Assembly (NCBI GenBank): GCA_959022495.1
Contig: CAUEYX010000001.1
Coordinates: 186,001 to 250,000 of the forward strand
Direction: 5' to 3'
DNA: 64,000 bases
Source: an uncultured Lachnospiraceae bacterium
GTDB lineage: Bacteria; Bacillota; Clostridia; Lachnospirales; Lachnospiraceae
Each line of letters opens with the position of its first letter. The first letter of the stretch is position 1. Position numbers and translations under genes: made by a program. Below, one piece after another: positions 53,329 through 61,728 of the stretch. Under the pieces are notes generated by a model that worked only from the letters and a program-made list of their open reading frames with translations, ran no database searches and was not told where the DNA came from.

Positions 53329-54342
53329 ATGGAGCGATATATCATTGAGCAGAAACTGAAATCTGCCGCCGCGTTTCTCATCATCATTATACTGCTGCCT
53401 TACGTGATATCCGTTTTTGTAAACGGGGCGGATATTACAGCGGGAGGCGGCAGTTCTTTCTATGTAAAAGTGAGCGTCCCGGATACTGAAGAGGCGGACG
53501 GGGTTACGGAGGTCGGGTGGACAGAGTATCTGGCAGGCATCCTGGCAAAAGAGATCCCCTCGGGCTGTGGGGAGGAAGCGATGAAGGCCCAGGCTGTGCT
53601 TGTCAGGACGCAGATATACCGGGAGCTGGAGACGTCAGAGGACAAGATCCTTACAATGGAGTACTTGACCCGTGAAGATATACAGCGGCAGGACGGACCG
53701 GAAGAAGCGGCAGACAGTTATGAAAAATATATCCGCGCTGTGGAACAGACAGATGATACAGTGCTTATGTATGAGGACGGATATGCGTGGACGCCGTTCC
53801 ATCAGGCAAGTAATGGAAAGACGCGGAGCGCGTCAGAAGTGATGGGTACGGAAGAGTACCCCTACGTGGCAGTCAGGGAATGCCCGGCGGACAAAGAATC
53901 AGAAGCAGAGGTCCAGGTATTTACGCTCTCCTGCAGCGAGATTCAAGAAAAGTGCCGGGACTTTCTTGTCGCCGCCGCGGACGGGGAGCAGGCAGAGAAA
54001 GGATATTCGTTTGCGGATTTTGAAATCAAAGCATATGATTCAGCAGGATACGTCAGCCAGCTCCGCATAGGAAATACCATCTGCACGGGGGATCAGTTCA
54101 GGGACGCGCTCTCTCTTCCTTCCAGTGCGTTTTCTTTCAGTGAGGTCCAGGCAGAAGAGGGGAATGAGGACAGCGAAGCCAGGATCAAGATTACAACATC
54201 CGGGAATGGGCACGGTTTGGGAATGAGTCTGTGGACGGCGGAAAAGATGGATGAAGAGGGGAAGACATATGAAGAAATACTTTCCTTTTTCTTTGAAGGG
54301 ACAGAGCTTAGAAAGGATATGCAGGAGACAGAACTTTTTTAA
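53329..54342 (+). CDS. spoIID: SpoIID/LytB-domain sporulation protein
   Basis: A 337-residue membrane-anchored protein. An N-terminal helix (SAAAFLIIIILLPYVISVFV) is followed by the SpoIID domain: WTEYLAGILAKEIPSGCGEE, AMKAQAVLVRTQIYRE (the A-x-K-A-Q-A-V-x-x-R signature), FHQASNGKTRSASEVMG, and TSGNGHGLGMSLWTAEKMDE near the end. SpoIID is a lytic transglycosylase of the engulfment machinery with SpoIIM/SpoIIP. A spoIIQ-like gene follows, which supports a sporulation role. It shows that the organism, or its ancestor, forms spores. Confidence 0.92.
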   Translation: MERYIIEQKLKSAAAFLIIIILLPYVISVFVNGADITAGGGSSFYVKVSVPDTEEADGVTEVGWTEYLAGILAKEIPSGCGEEAMKAQAVLVRTQIYRELETSEDKILTMEYLTREDIQRQDGPEEAADSYEKYIRAVEQTDDTVLMYEDGYAWTPFHQASNGKTRSASEVMGTEEYPYVAVRECPADKESEAEVQVFTLSCSEIQEKCRDFLVAAADGEQAEKGYSFADFEIKAYDSAGYVSQLRIGNTICTGDQFRDALSLPSSAFSFSEVQAEEGNEDSEARIKITTSGNGHGLGMSLWTAEKMDEEGKTYEEILSFFFEGTELRKDMQETELF

Positions 54343-54456
54343 ATTTTGAGAATATACCGGGGAAGTGTCAGCTGGGCAGCATTTGCGAGAGATGTTTTTG
54401 AAAGAACAGAATAAAGCGGTCATTTTCTGGCAAAAATATAGCCAGAGGTGATGACA

Positions 54457-55236
54457 ATGAATAAGAATGAAAGACCATCCTTCTTAAAAGGGAGGGGCGC
54501 TGCGGTCGGTATCGTGATCTGTTTTGTCGCGGTCATTGCACTGGTAGGAGTATATACGTTCAATAACTATCAGAAGGACATTGACGAGCAGATGGCAAAA
54601 GCCGAGGAACAGGCAGAGGAGCTTACAAAAGATAACACAGAGGAGACAACAACAGATGATATCCTGCTTCCGGAGGCAGAGGATCAAGCGGAAGACGGAG
54701 AGGGTATGGAAGATGAAGAAGAAACGGATACCGCAAAAGAACTGGAAGACGGGCAGGAGAGCACCGGAAGCGGGACCCTGGACGGTGCGGAAACATCGGG
54801 AGCGGGTACATCAGGCGTGTGGTTTTCAGAGGACAGTGTTCTTACATGGCCTGCCAGCGGAGCGGTGATTATGGGTTACAGCATGGACCAGACCGTGTTT
54901 TTCCAGACACTGGACCAATATAAGTACAACCCTGCGATGATCATCGGCGGAGATGTGGGCGAGACGATCAATGCTTCCGCGGCCGGTATTGTGACAAACA
55001 TTGAAGAGACAGCCCAGACCGGAACAACGGTCAGTCTGGATATGGGGAACGGCTATACCGCGGTGTATGGGCAGCTGACAGACGTACCTCTTTCGGTGGG
55101 TGATTATGTCAATGCGGGAGAAATGGTAGGAAATCTAAATGAGCCAACAAAATACTACAGTATAGAAGGGCCCAATCTGTATTTCCAGATCCTCAAAGAC
55201 GACGAACCTGTTGATCCTATGAATTTTATGGAATAA
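54457..55236 (+). CDS. SpoIIQ-like M23 (LytM) family protein with degenerate site
   Basis: A 259-residue protein with one N-terminal membrane helix (AVGIVICFVAVIALVGVYTF), an acidic, Glu/Thr-rich stalk and a C-terminal LytM fold: VLTWPASGAVIMGYSMDQ, MIIGGDVGETINASAAGIVT, then YSIEGPNLYFQILKDDEPVD. The zinc ligands (HxxxD and HxH) of active M23 peptidases are replaced (for example NLYFQ where HxHFE is usual), as in SpoIIQ. In the forespore SpoIIQ binds SpoIIIAH across the septum. The ATG at 54457 has GAGGTG upstream. It follows spoIID, as in other Clostridia. Confidence 0.85.
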   Translation: MNKNERPSFLKGRGAAVGIVICFVAVIALVGVYTFNNYQKDIDEQMAKAEEQAEELTKDNTEETTTDDILLPEAEDQAEDGEGMEDEEETDTAKELEDGQESTGSGTLDGAETSGAGTSGVWFSEDSVLTWPASGAVIMGYSMDQTVFFQTLDQYKYNPAMIIGGDVGETINASAAGIVTNIEETAQTGTTVSLDMGNGYTAVYGQLTDVPLSVGDYVNAGEMVGNLNEPTKYYSIEGPNLYFQILKDDEPVDPMNFME

Positions 55237-55314
55237 TATGCAATCGTATTGAGCCGGATTGAAGCGGAATCGAACTGAACGGCGCAATGCAGACGGAATA
55301 AAATCAGACAAAAA

Positions 55315-55364
55315 AAGGTCTTCATGCCTGTGAAACTATTTCATTATTCAGGCACGGGGACCTT
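55315..55364 (+). terminator. Terminator after the spoIIQ-like gene
   Basis: AAGGTC and GACCTT close an outer stem, and GCCTG and CAGGC an inner stem, followed by CCTTTATT. Confidence 0.7.
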
Positions 55365-55463
55365 CCTTTATTAATGAGAAGGCCTTTGGAATAAACTATA
55401 ATATAGAAGCGCTTCTTGTGAAAAGCTTAGAATTTATGTAAGATACATAGAGGAGGAGATGCT

Positions 55464-55739
55464 ATGCGCGGGAGGAAGACCATAAATTACACATATATTG
55501 TCCAATGCAGTGACGGTACGTTCTACACCGGCTGGACCAATGACCTCGAAAAGAGGATCAAAGACCATAATGCCGGAAAAGGAGCAAAGTATACAAAAGC
55601 GCGCAGACCGGTAGTGCTCGTGTATTATGAGGAATTTGCCACAAAAGAGGAAGCTATGCGCAGAGAATGGGCAGTCAAGCACATGGAACGCAGGGAGAAG
55701 GAAGCGATTATCCGCAGAGGAAAAGAAGAAAATAAATAA
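55464..55739 (+). CDS. GIY-YIG nuclease superfamily protein (UPF0213 type)
   Basis: A 91-residue protein with the GIY-YIG core: NYTYIVQCSDGTFYTGWTND, LEKRIKDHNAGKGAKYTK, then FATKEEAMRREWAVKHMER. The family includes YhbQ-type proteins linked to DNA repair or RNA handling; no biochemical role is certain. Tyr, Arg and Glu of the active site are present. AGGAGGAG precedes the ATG. Confidence 0.93.
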   Translation: MRGRKTINYTYIVQCSDGTFYTGWTNDLEKRIKDHNAGKGAKYTKARRPVVLVYYEEFATKEEAMRREWAVKHMERREKEAIIRRGKEENK

Positions 55740-55807
55740 ACTTAAGATTGTAAGCTGCCTTTTGGATGTTTATAATAGAAAGAAAAAACGAGATGTGAGG
55801 TGTGGTT

Positions 55808-56704
55808 ATGAGAAAATTTATCGGAGTGGATCTTGGAGGAACCAACATAAGGGCAGCAGTCGTACAGGAGGATGGCGTTATCCTGAATATGAAGAAATCG
55901 GAAAGCCATCCCGAGAGAGGCGCTGAAGCTGTCATGGAGACAATGACTGCCCTGATCGAGAGCCTGGAAGGCTATGAAGAATGCGAAGGGATTGGGATGG
56001 GCATCCCGGGCCCCATCGATACGATCAACGGGAAAATCATTGTGTCAACGAATCTGCCGAAGCTGATCGGCTTCCCCATCGCGGAATATATCCGCAATCA
56101 TTTCAACAAACCAGCATACATGGACAATGACGCGAAAGTCGCGGCTCTGGGTGAAGCGGTTCTTGGCGGAGGGAAAGGGTATCCGATTGTCTATTATGTT
56201 ACAATCTCTACAGGAATTGCCGGTGCCCTTGTCATTAACCAGAAAGTGATCAGCGGGCAGAACGGGCATGCCGGGGAGATCGGAAATATATGTATTGACC
56301 GGAACCGGGAAAAGTACAATATTCTCAATGCCGGCGCGGCGGAGAATGAGGCGAGCGGGACCGCGATTACACGCAAAGGACGCGCTGTATTCGGAGAGAG
56401 CATCTCACATGCCGGGGATGTCTTTGACCTGGCCAGAAAGGGCGATGAAAAAGCTCTGAAAATAGTAGATGATATGGCTTATGACCTTGCCATGATGTTC
56501 AGCGCGGTGGGGCATATTGTAGATCCGCACGTATTTGTTGTGGGCGGGGGCGTAATGAAAGGGAAGGATGTATTTTTCGACAAGATGGAAAAATATTACC
56601 GCTCTATGATCCATGACGGCATGCAGTCAGTCGTGTTCAAAGAAGCGGAGCTTGAGGAACCTGGTATCGTGGGCGCGGCGATGCTGCCTATGACGTGCAG
56701 ATAA
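55808..56704 (+). CDS. ROK-family sugar kinase
   Basis: A 298-residue cytosolic kinase. ATP motif IGVDLGGTNIRAAVVQEDG at the start; substrate and phosphate regions GIGMGIPGPID and MDNDAKVAALGEAVLGGGKG; and GHAGEIGNICID. The zinc motif CxCGxxGC that usually follows GHxGE is absent (NILNAGAAENEASGTA in its place), as in some ROK branches of Clostridia. Likely a glucokinase or hexosamine kinase. The ATG at 55808 has GAGGTG upstream. Confidence 0.87.
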   Translation: MRKFIGVDLGGTNIRAAVVQEDGVILNMKKSESHPERGAEAVMETMTALIESLEGYEECEGIGMGIPGPIDTINGKIIVSTNLPKLIGFPIAEYIRNHFNKPAYMDNDAKVAALGEAVLGGGKGYPIVYYVTISTGIAGALVINQKVISGQNGHAGEIGNICIDRNREKYNILNAGAAENEASGTAITRKGRAVFGESISHAGDVFDLARKGDEKALKIVDDMAYDLAMMFSAVGHIVDPHVFVVGGGVMKGKDVFFDKMEKYYRSMIHDGMQSVVFKEAELEEPGIVGAAMLPMTCR

Positions 56705-56760
56705 AGGGCACGGATTTTTACATATGATCCGGGATTTATCGTTGAGATGTAAGCAATAAA

Positions 56761-56796
56761 ATTCCCGGCAGTGCCTCCCAGGTATACTGCCGGGAA
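56761..56796. terminator. Bidirectional terminator
   Basis: ATTCCCGGCAGT and ACTGCCGGGAAT form a perfect 12-bp stem with a 12-nt loop, between the convergent ROK kinase and rubrerythrin genes. Confidence 0.8.
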
Positions 56797-56824
56797 TAAA
56801 TGATCATGAAAGATGAGAGAAATC

Positions 56825-57361
56825 TTAGTAGTTCTCAGCCTTTCTTTCAAAGTAAGCCCTGGGATGAGCGCATACGGGGCAGATCTCCGGTGCTTCATCA
56901 CCTTCGTAGATATAACCGCAGTTGTTGCACTTCCATCCAAGAGGTGCCTCATCCTTGAATGTTTTTCCCTGGCGGTAGTGGTCAAGAAGTCTCTGGTAGC
57001 GTTTCTCATGGGAAGCCTCTACCTGTGCTACGCCGCGGAACTTCGCCGCCAGCTCTGGGAATCCTTCATTTTCAGCCTCTTCAGCCATTCTCTTATACAT
57101 ATCTGTCCACTCATAGTTCTCACCTGCAGCCGCGTCCGCGAGATTTTCTTCAACACTGCCAATTCCGTGGAATTCTTTAAACCACATTTTTGCGTGTTCT
57201 TTTTCCTGATTTGCTGTCTCTTCAAAGATATTTGCCATCTGGACAAAACCGGCTTTCCTTGCGGCGGAAGCATAGTACGTGTACTTGTTACGTGCCTGTG
57301 ATTCGCCTGAGAATGCTTCCATCAGGTTCTTTTCTGTTTTTGTTCCTGCATATTTCGACAT
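56825..57361 (-). CDS. rbr: Rubrerythrin
   Basis: A 178-residue non-haem iron peroxidase. The diiron domain carries ExxH pairs (FSGESQARNKYTYYA; EETANQEKEHAKMWFKE; VAQVEASHEKRYQRLL), and the C-terminal rubredoxin domain has CNNCGYIYEGDEAPEICPVC. It reduces hydrogen peroxide in the cytosol of anaerobes. ATG 57361 has GGAGGATAAG upstream. It is followed in the genome by a reverse rubrerythrin and a PerR-like gene, all on the same strand. Confidence 0.95.
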   Translation of the reverse strand: MSKYAGTKTEKNLMEAFSGESQARNKYTYYASAARKAGFVQMANIFEETANQEKEHAKMWFKEFHGIGSVEENLADAAAGENYEWTDMYKRMAEEAENEGFPELAAKFRGVAQVEASHEKRYQRLLDHYRQGKTFKDEAPLGWKCNNCGYIYEGDEAPEICPVCAHPRAYFERKAENY

Positions 57362-57489
57362 AATCTTATCCTCCGTTTTTTGTGTATGAATCTGAACGCT
57401 TCTCTCATAGAAAAAGGCTGTTTCTGAAGACATATGAAATTATCAGAAACAGCCTTTCGTTTACCAAATAAATATGTTGAAGATTGTAA

Positions 57490-58032
57490 TTAACCGAAGT
57501 ATCTCTTAAGAAGTCCCTCGAATGCCTTTCCGTGACGAGCTTCGTCTCTTGCCATCTCGTGAACGGTATCATGGATTGCGTCAAGGTTTGCCTCTTTCGC
57601 GCGTTTTGCAAGATCGAATTTGCCTGCTGTAGCGCCGTTTTCAGCATCTACACGCATCTCAAGATTCTTCTTTGTGCTGTCGGTCACAACCTCACCAAGG
57701 AGTTCTGCGAACTTCGCAGCGTGCTCAGCCTCTTCGTAAGCTGCCTTCTCCCAGTACAGACCGATCTCCGGATATCCTTCTCTGTGAGCAACTCTTGCCA
57801 TTGCCAGATACATACCAACCTCAGAGCACTCGCCCTCGAAGTTTGCTCTCAGGTCTGCAAGGATGTCCTCGCTTACGCCCTGCGCAACACCTACAACGTG
57901 CTCAGCAGCCCATGTCTTCTCGCCTGCCTGCTCTTTGAATTTCTCAGCCGGTGCATGACATACCGGACATTCAGCCGGAGCAGCCTCTCCTTCGTAAACA
58001 TAACCACATACTGTACATACCCATTTTTTCAT
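57490..58032 (-). CDS. Reverse rubrerythrin (NADH peroxidase)
   Basis: A 180-residue protein with the rubredoxin domain first (MKKWVCTVCGYVYEGEAAPA, ECPVCHAPAEKF) and the diiron four-helix bundle second (ANFEGECSEVGMYLAMARVA, YEEAEHAAKFAELLGE, MARDEARHGKAFEGLL). This reversed order identifies the Clostridium-type NADH-dependent peroxide reductase. AAGGAGAACAAAGATC precedes the ATG at 58032. It lies between rbr and the Fur/PerR regulator. Confidence 0.93.
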   Translation of the reverse strand: MKKWVCTVCGYVYEGEAAPAECPVCHAPAEKFKEQAGEKTWAAEHVVGVAQGVSEDILADLRANFEGECSEVGMYLAMARVAHREGYPEIGLYWEKAAYEEAEHAAKFAELLGEVVTDSTKKNLEMRVDAENGATAGKFDLAKRAKEANLDAIHDTVHEMARDEARHGKAFEGLLKRYFG

Positions 58033-58066
58033 GATCTTTGTTCTCCTTTTCTTATTGAATATATTT

Positions 58067-58462
58067 TTATGACTTTTTAATGCAGTCACTGCATTCTCCA
58101 TAAAACAATGTGGAACTGAAAGTGATGATTCCATCAAATTTTTCTGCCGCGAGGCGGTTCACCTCCTCGATGCTGTGCATATCCAGATCCAGGTCCAGTA
58201 ACCGTCCGCATTTTGTGCAGAGAAAATGATTGTGCGGTTCCACTCTTGCGTCAAACCGGTCCCCCCCATCCGGTGTGGAGATTTTTACTGCTTCCCCGAT
58301 ATCTGTGAGAAGATTCAGATTTCTATATACGGTGCCAAGACTGATGTTTGGGAAATCTTTCTTCACATGTATATATACGGTATCCGCAGTGGGGTGTTCT
58401 TTGGTTGACATAAGATAATGTTTGATGGATTCTCGTTGTCTACTGTATTTTAAAGCTGCCAA
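58067..58462 (-). CDS. perR: Fur-family regulator, PerR-like
   Basis: A 131-residue metal-dependent repressor. The winged helix reads HPTADTVYIHVKKDFPNISL and GTVYRNLNLLTDIGEAVKIS; the regulatory metal site includes FDARVEPHNHFLCTKCGRLL; a C-terminal Cys pair (YGECSDCIKKS) with the first pair forms the structural zinc site. The start is probably TTG at 58462 (LAALKYSRQRES), 7 nt after AAGGGGG; an upstream ATG at 58480 overlaps that site. PerR function is inferred from the adjacent peroxide-defence genes. Confidence 0.85.
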   Translation of the reverse strand: MAALKYSRQRESIKHYLMSTKEHPTADTVYIHVKKDFPNISLGTVYRNLNLLTDIGEAVKISTPDGGDRFDARVEPHNHFLCTKCGRLLDLDLDMHSIEEVNRLAAEKFDGIITFSSTLFYGECSDCIKKS

Positions 58463-58505
58463 TGGGAATCCCCCTTTCATTTCTAAATGAGAACCGATAT
58501 CAAAT

Positions 58506-58532
58506 TAATAATGATAACGATTACTGTAATTA
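58506..58532. promoter_or_regulatory. Fur/PerR-box-like site
   Basis: Upstream of the Fur-family gene, AATAATGATAACGATTACTG at 58506-58525 and the following bases resemble a Fur/PerR box built of NATWAT-type units. Autoregulation is likely. Confidence 0.6.
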
Positions 58533-58763
58533 GAATATAATACAGTATTTTCTTTTTGTCAACACTTATTTGAGAAAAAAATTAAAAATTGTTGTTCGGA
58601 AGGAAATATCAGCTTCTATAAATAAATATGAAGATACAGATATCATACATATTTTCGATAATATATTACAAAATAATTAACGAATGTAGAAAAAAAGGGG
58701 AGGTCGCATTGTCGATTTATACGATGTGTCGACTGCTGTCAATGAAAATGCGTGGAAAATAAG

Positions 58764-58792
58764 TTGACAATGCATCATTCGGTTGCTATAAT
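58764..58792 (+). promoter_or_regulatory. Promoter of the SH3-NlpC/P60 gene
   Basis: TTGACA (58764-58769), a 17-nt spacer and TATAAT (58787-58792): a consensus sigma-A promoter with an 81-nt leader. The rest of 58533-58763 is AT rich and shows no gene. Confidence 0.88.
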
Positions 58793-58873
58793 GTTAACGT
58801 AACAAATTTAACAATTGTGTAACATTTAGAACTTCCTACAAAAGATAAAGGCATAAAATGAAGGAGGTTTTAT

Positions 58874-59938
58874 ATGGATAAGACACACATTAAGCAAAAG
58901 GTGATCCTTTCTGCTGTGGCAGGAATGATCCTGATCCCGGGGAGAGCGCTTGATGTATCGGCTGCCGGGGAGACAGAGGAGCAGCCTTTTATAGAGGCGG
59001 CAGGGATCGAATCGGTACTGGAGAAATGTTATAAAACAGAGGTGAAGGACAATATCAATCTCTATCTGGTGCCAACAGAAGAGGGTGAGTATTTGAATAT
59101 GGCATTTTCTGATACAGCAGATTATACCTATATCAGAAATGCCCCGGATGAAAACAGCGGCTGGGTCGGGAAATTGTATCCGGATTCTGCGGCTCAGGTG
59201 CTGGAATATCTGGATGGCTGGACGAAGATCAGATCAGGTTCGGCAGAAGGCTATGTGCCGGCGGATTCCCTGATTACAGGAGATGCGGCCGCGGCGCAGG
59301 CAGAAGAGTATGAGGACCATACAGTCACGGTCACTGCATATACCCTGAATGTCAGGGAGGGGCAGGGGATAGAAGCCCGGATTCTGACGCAGGTCAGTCA
59401 GGGAGAGACCTATGATGTGACAGGAGAGCCGGTAGACGGCTGGTATCCGATAAAAGTGGGCGAGACTGACGGATGGGTGTCAGGAAGCTATGTGACCGAA
59501 GAGACTTCTTATTCCTACGGGGAGACAAAGGAGGAAGAAGAAGCACGGCTGGTGGAGGAGGCACAGGCAGAAGAGGCGAGTGCCCTCGGAAGCGCTGCCG
59601 GCGGCCAGGCGGTGATTGACTATGCCTGCCAGTTTATCGGGAATCCCTATGTGTGGGGAGGGACGAGCCTGACCAGCGGCGCCGACTGCTCCGGATTCGT
59701 CCAGTCAGTATATGCGCATTTTGGCATCAGCCTTCCGAGGACAACCTATGAGATGGTAAATTCGGGATATGCTGTGAGTTATGAGGAGGCGCAGCCTGGC
59801 GACCTAATCCTCTATGACGGCCACGTAGGACTGTATATGGGAGACGGCACGATTGTCAACGCGATGAATGAGGCGGACGGCATCGGGATCTGCAGTGCCA
59901 CATATGCGGATATTATTGCGGTAAGGCGTGTCCTGTAA
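58874..59938 (+). CDS. Secreted SH3 / NlpC-P60 peptidoglycan endopeptidase
   Basis: A 354-residue exported cell-wall hydrolase. A signal peptide (MDKTHIKQKVILSAVAGMIL) precedes two bacterial SH3 domains (TYIRNAPDENSGWVGKLYPD; YTLNVREGQGIEARILTQVS ... WVSGSYV), a Glu/Ala-rich linker and a C-terminal NlpC/P60 domain: catalytic Cys in GADCSGFVQSVYAHFGISLP and His in LYDGHVGLYMGDGTIVNA. It cuts peptide stems (gamma-D-Glu bonds) in peptidoglycan. GGAGG precedes the ATG. A strong promoter and terminator frame it as a single-gene unit. Confidence 0.94.
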   Translation: MDKTHIKQKVILSAVAGMILIPGRALDVSAAGETEEQPFIEAAGIESVLEKCYKTEVKDNINLYLVPTEEGEYLNMAFSDTADYTYIRNAPDENSGWVGKLYPDSAAQVLEYLDGWTKIRSGSAEGYVPADSLITGDAAAAQAEEYEDHTVTVTAYTLNVREGQGIEARILTQVSQGETYDVTGEPVDGWYPIKVGETDGWVSGSYVTEETSYSYGETKEEEEARLVEEAQAEEASALGSAAGGQAVIDYACQFIGNPYVWGGTSLTSGADCSGFVQSVYAHFGISLPRTTYEMVNSGYAVSYEEAQPGDLILYDGHVGLYMGDGTIVNAMNEADGIGICSATYADIIAVRRVL

Positions 59939-59970
59939 GAAGCAGAATGAAAATGATTTAAAATGAAAAG

Positions 59971-60008
59971 GGAGCTGTACTTCAGATGAGAGGGCAGCTC
60001 CTTTATTT
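59971..60008 (+). terminator. Terminator after the NlpC/P60 gene
   Basis: GGAGCTG (59971-59977) and CAGCTCC (59995-60001) pair, followed by TTTATTT. Confidence 0.7.
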
Positions 60009-60098
60009 CGACATAAAGAGCGCGGAAATAAGCAAAGTGCACAAAAATGTGTTTATTTGTAAAAATGAGTCGAAATTACAAGGCAGGTAGTTTTCAAC

Positions 60099-60170
60099 TT
60101 ATCCACACCCAAAAGCTTGAAAAACGTGGAAAAAGTGAGGATTTCCACAAAGTTATCCACATTATCCACA
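60099..60170. promoter_or_regulatory. DnaA-box cluster
   Basis: TTATCCACA, the DnaA-box consensus, occurs three times on the plus strand: 60099-60107, 60153-60161 and 60162-60170, the last two directly abutting. A degenerate TTTCCACAA lies at 60143-60151. AT-rich DNA follows at 60240-60320. No dnaA, dnaN or rpmH is nearby, so a DnaA-binding or titration locus is more likely than the chromosome origin. No gene is seen in the 59.94-60.45 kb gap. Confidence 0.75.
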
Positions 60171-60377
60171 CAAAAACATGTGTTTTTGGTGAATTACTCG
60201 GGAGTAAAAAAAGAACGAACGTTTTGGTGAGTTGTCATGAAAATGTAAATTTGTCGAAAAAAATCGCATTCATTATTGACTTTTGAGTATTCAAAAAAAC
60301 AAAAAAATGAGGAAGGACAAGTCAGAAAATTCAGAAAAGACTGCCGGATTCTCCTCTGTATAAATGAAAAAACATTG

Positions 60378-60406
60378 TTGATAATTTAATTGGCAGGGCT
60401 TATAAT
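60378..60406 (+). promoter_or_regulatory. Promoter of the DUF1858 gene
   Basis: TTGATA (60378-60383), a 17-nt spacer and TATAAT (60401-60406). Confidence 0.75.
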
Positions 60407-60451
60407 AATAACCACTGAAAATTATCATTTATTTATAAGGAGGAAATAGAA

Positions 60452-60661
60452 ATGGCACAGATTTCTAAAGATACAAAAATCGGAGAACTTCTTAACATCT
60501 TTCCGGAGTCCGCTCCGATTTTGATGGAAATTGGCATGCACTGCCTTGGATGCCCGGCTTCCCAGATGGAGACGCTTGAGGAGGCGGCAATGGTCCACGG
60601 TATTGACAGCACGCTTCTTGTGGAGAAGATCAACGCGGCAATGGCGGCAGCGGGGAAATAA
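60452..60661 (+). CDS. DUF1858 (hybrid-cluster-associated disulfide) protein
   Basis: A 69-residue cytosolic protein: KIGELLNIFPESAPILMEIG, then MHCLGCPASQMETLEEAAMV with a CxxC. This is the small redox-disulfide family often found beside hybrid-cluster protein or ScdA/RIC-type genes in anaerobes. Here it stands alone between its own promoter and terminator. The function is unknown; the CxxC suggests thiol redox or metal-cluster handling. GGAGG precedes the ATG. Confidence 0.9.
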   Translation: MAQISKDTKIGELLNIFPESAPILMEIGMHCLGCPASQMETLEEAAMVHGIDSTLLVEKINAAMAAAGK

Positions 60662-60697
60662 TACGAACCCAGCGCCCGCATCAAACAGAATGAAGAA

Positions 60698-60746
60698 GCC
60701 CCCTGACTGGTCTTGGGAGTACCAAGGCTGGTCAGGGGGCATTTTT
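60698..60746 (+). terminator. Strong terminator after the DUF1858 gene
   Basis: GCCCCCTGAC (60698-60707) pairs with GTCAGGGGGC (60731-60740), with CTTGG/CCAAG pairing inside, then ATTTTT. It faces the end of mecA and may serve both. Confidence 0.9.
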
Positions 60747-60757
60747 ACATCCATGTT

Positions 60758-61474
60758 TTACAATGTGGATAACTTCTGTACGGCATCTGCTGATATGATG
60801 ATATCACAGTGTTCTTCCAAAAAGGCAAGAACGGAAGGCTCTGCCTTCTCAGGTGAACCATATTCGGAAAGCATGTTGCATATTTTATTGAATTCACCGG
60901 CGGAATGATCGGACGGCGCCAGGGCCAGTATATAGATTCCATTGCTTCCGTCTTTGTACAATGTATTTGCGCCTTTGTATACAGGTGCAAGCAGGCGGGA
61001 AGCGCGGATCACGCTGTCCAGTGTCTCAAAGGAGAAGAGGCGTACCGTAAATGTGGGTGCCGTTGATTCCGGCTCGGAAGTCCGCGTACCTGCCGCCGCT
61101 TCCTTTACCTTATTCAGGAGATTCAGGAATTCATCTGCGCCCTGGAGTTTCTCAAGCGTCTCCAGATTGAGAGGATCAGTGTCCCCTGCCGGAGTGAATT
61201 TTGAAAAGCGCGTATCCAGTTCTTCCGGGTCCTCCACTTTTGTGATAATCAGGACGATCGAATCCGCGGAAGAGGGGATAGCCTCTATCATCAAGGGAAT
61301 ATTCTCCGCTTCAAATCCAAAATCAAAGGATGCCTGCTGCATCATATCGCGAAATAAAGATTTTGCTTTCTCAGTTCCGTAAGCAAGCTCGCTCAGCTTC
61401 AAATGGCGGGCTGCAAGATCAGCATGTGTCAGCGTACAACGAATCTGATTTTCATTGAGTTTCTCAATCTTCAT
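60758..61474 (-). CDS. mecA: Adaptor protein MecA
   Basis: A 238-residue adaptor that delivers substrates to the ClpC/ClpP protease. The N-terminal MecA domain reads MKIEKLNENQIRCTLTHADL and FRDMMQQASFDFGFEAENIP; after a disordered Thr/Ser/Glu linker (KEAAAGTRTSEPESTAP) comes the C-terminal ClpC-binding domain (VRLFSFETLDSVIRASRLLA; PSDHSAGEFNKICNMLSEYG). No other clp gene is nearby. It is convergent with the DUF1858 gene. Confidence 0.92.
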   Translation of the reverse strand: MKIEKLNENQIRCTLTHADLAARHLKLSELAYGTEKAKSLFRDMMQQASFDFGFEAENIPLMIEAIPSSADSIVLIITKVEDPEELDTRFSKFTPAGDTDPLNLETLEKLQGADEFLNLLNKVKEAAAGTRTSEPESTAPTFTVRLFSFETLDSVIRASRLLAPVYKGANTLYKDGSNGIYILALAPSDHSAGEFNKICNMLSEYGSPEKAEPSVLAFLEEHCDIIISADAVQKLSTL

Positions 61475-61728
61475 ACAATCACATCCTTATACTATATAAG
61501 ATAATATGCACGCAAAATAAATTTGGATACATATTCTCATCATTAGTATAAACAAAAATGAAAGGGATGTAAAGCGAAAAATGCAGCCTGCCGGGGTTAT
61601 CAACAAATCTACATGGGTTATGAACAAAAAACACATTGCAAACGAGAAAGGGCACACCTATAATGGCACTTACAAAAGATGGTATCCCTTGATAAGTAAA
61701 TAAAATGTGAAAGGAGAAAGTTCTAAAA
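61475..61728. other. Intergenic region before two small ORFs
   Basis: No gene is supported. The mecA promoter is expected near 61490-61520 on the minus strand. TTATCAACA, a one-mismatch DnaA box, lies at about 61599. AAAGGAG at about 61710-61716 precedes the small ORF at 61729. Confidence 0.4.

Noticed and set aside
60099..60170. Chromosome replication origin
   Set aside because: No dnaA, dnaN, recF, gyrB or rpmH in the neighbourhood; kept as a DnaA-binding cluster only.
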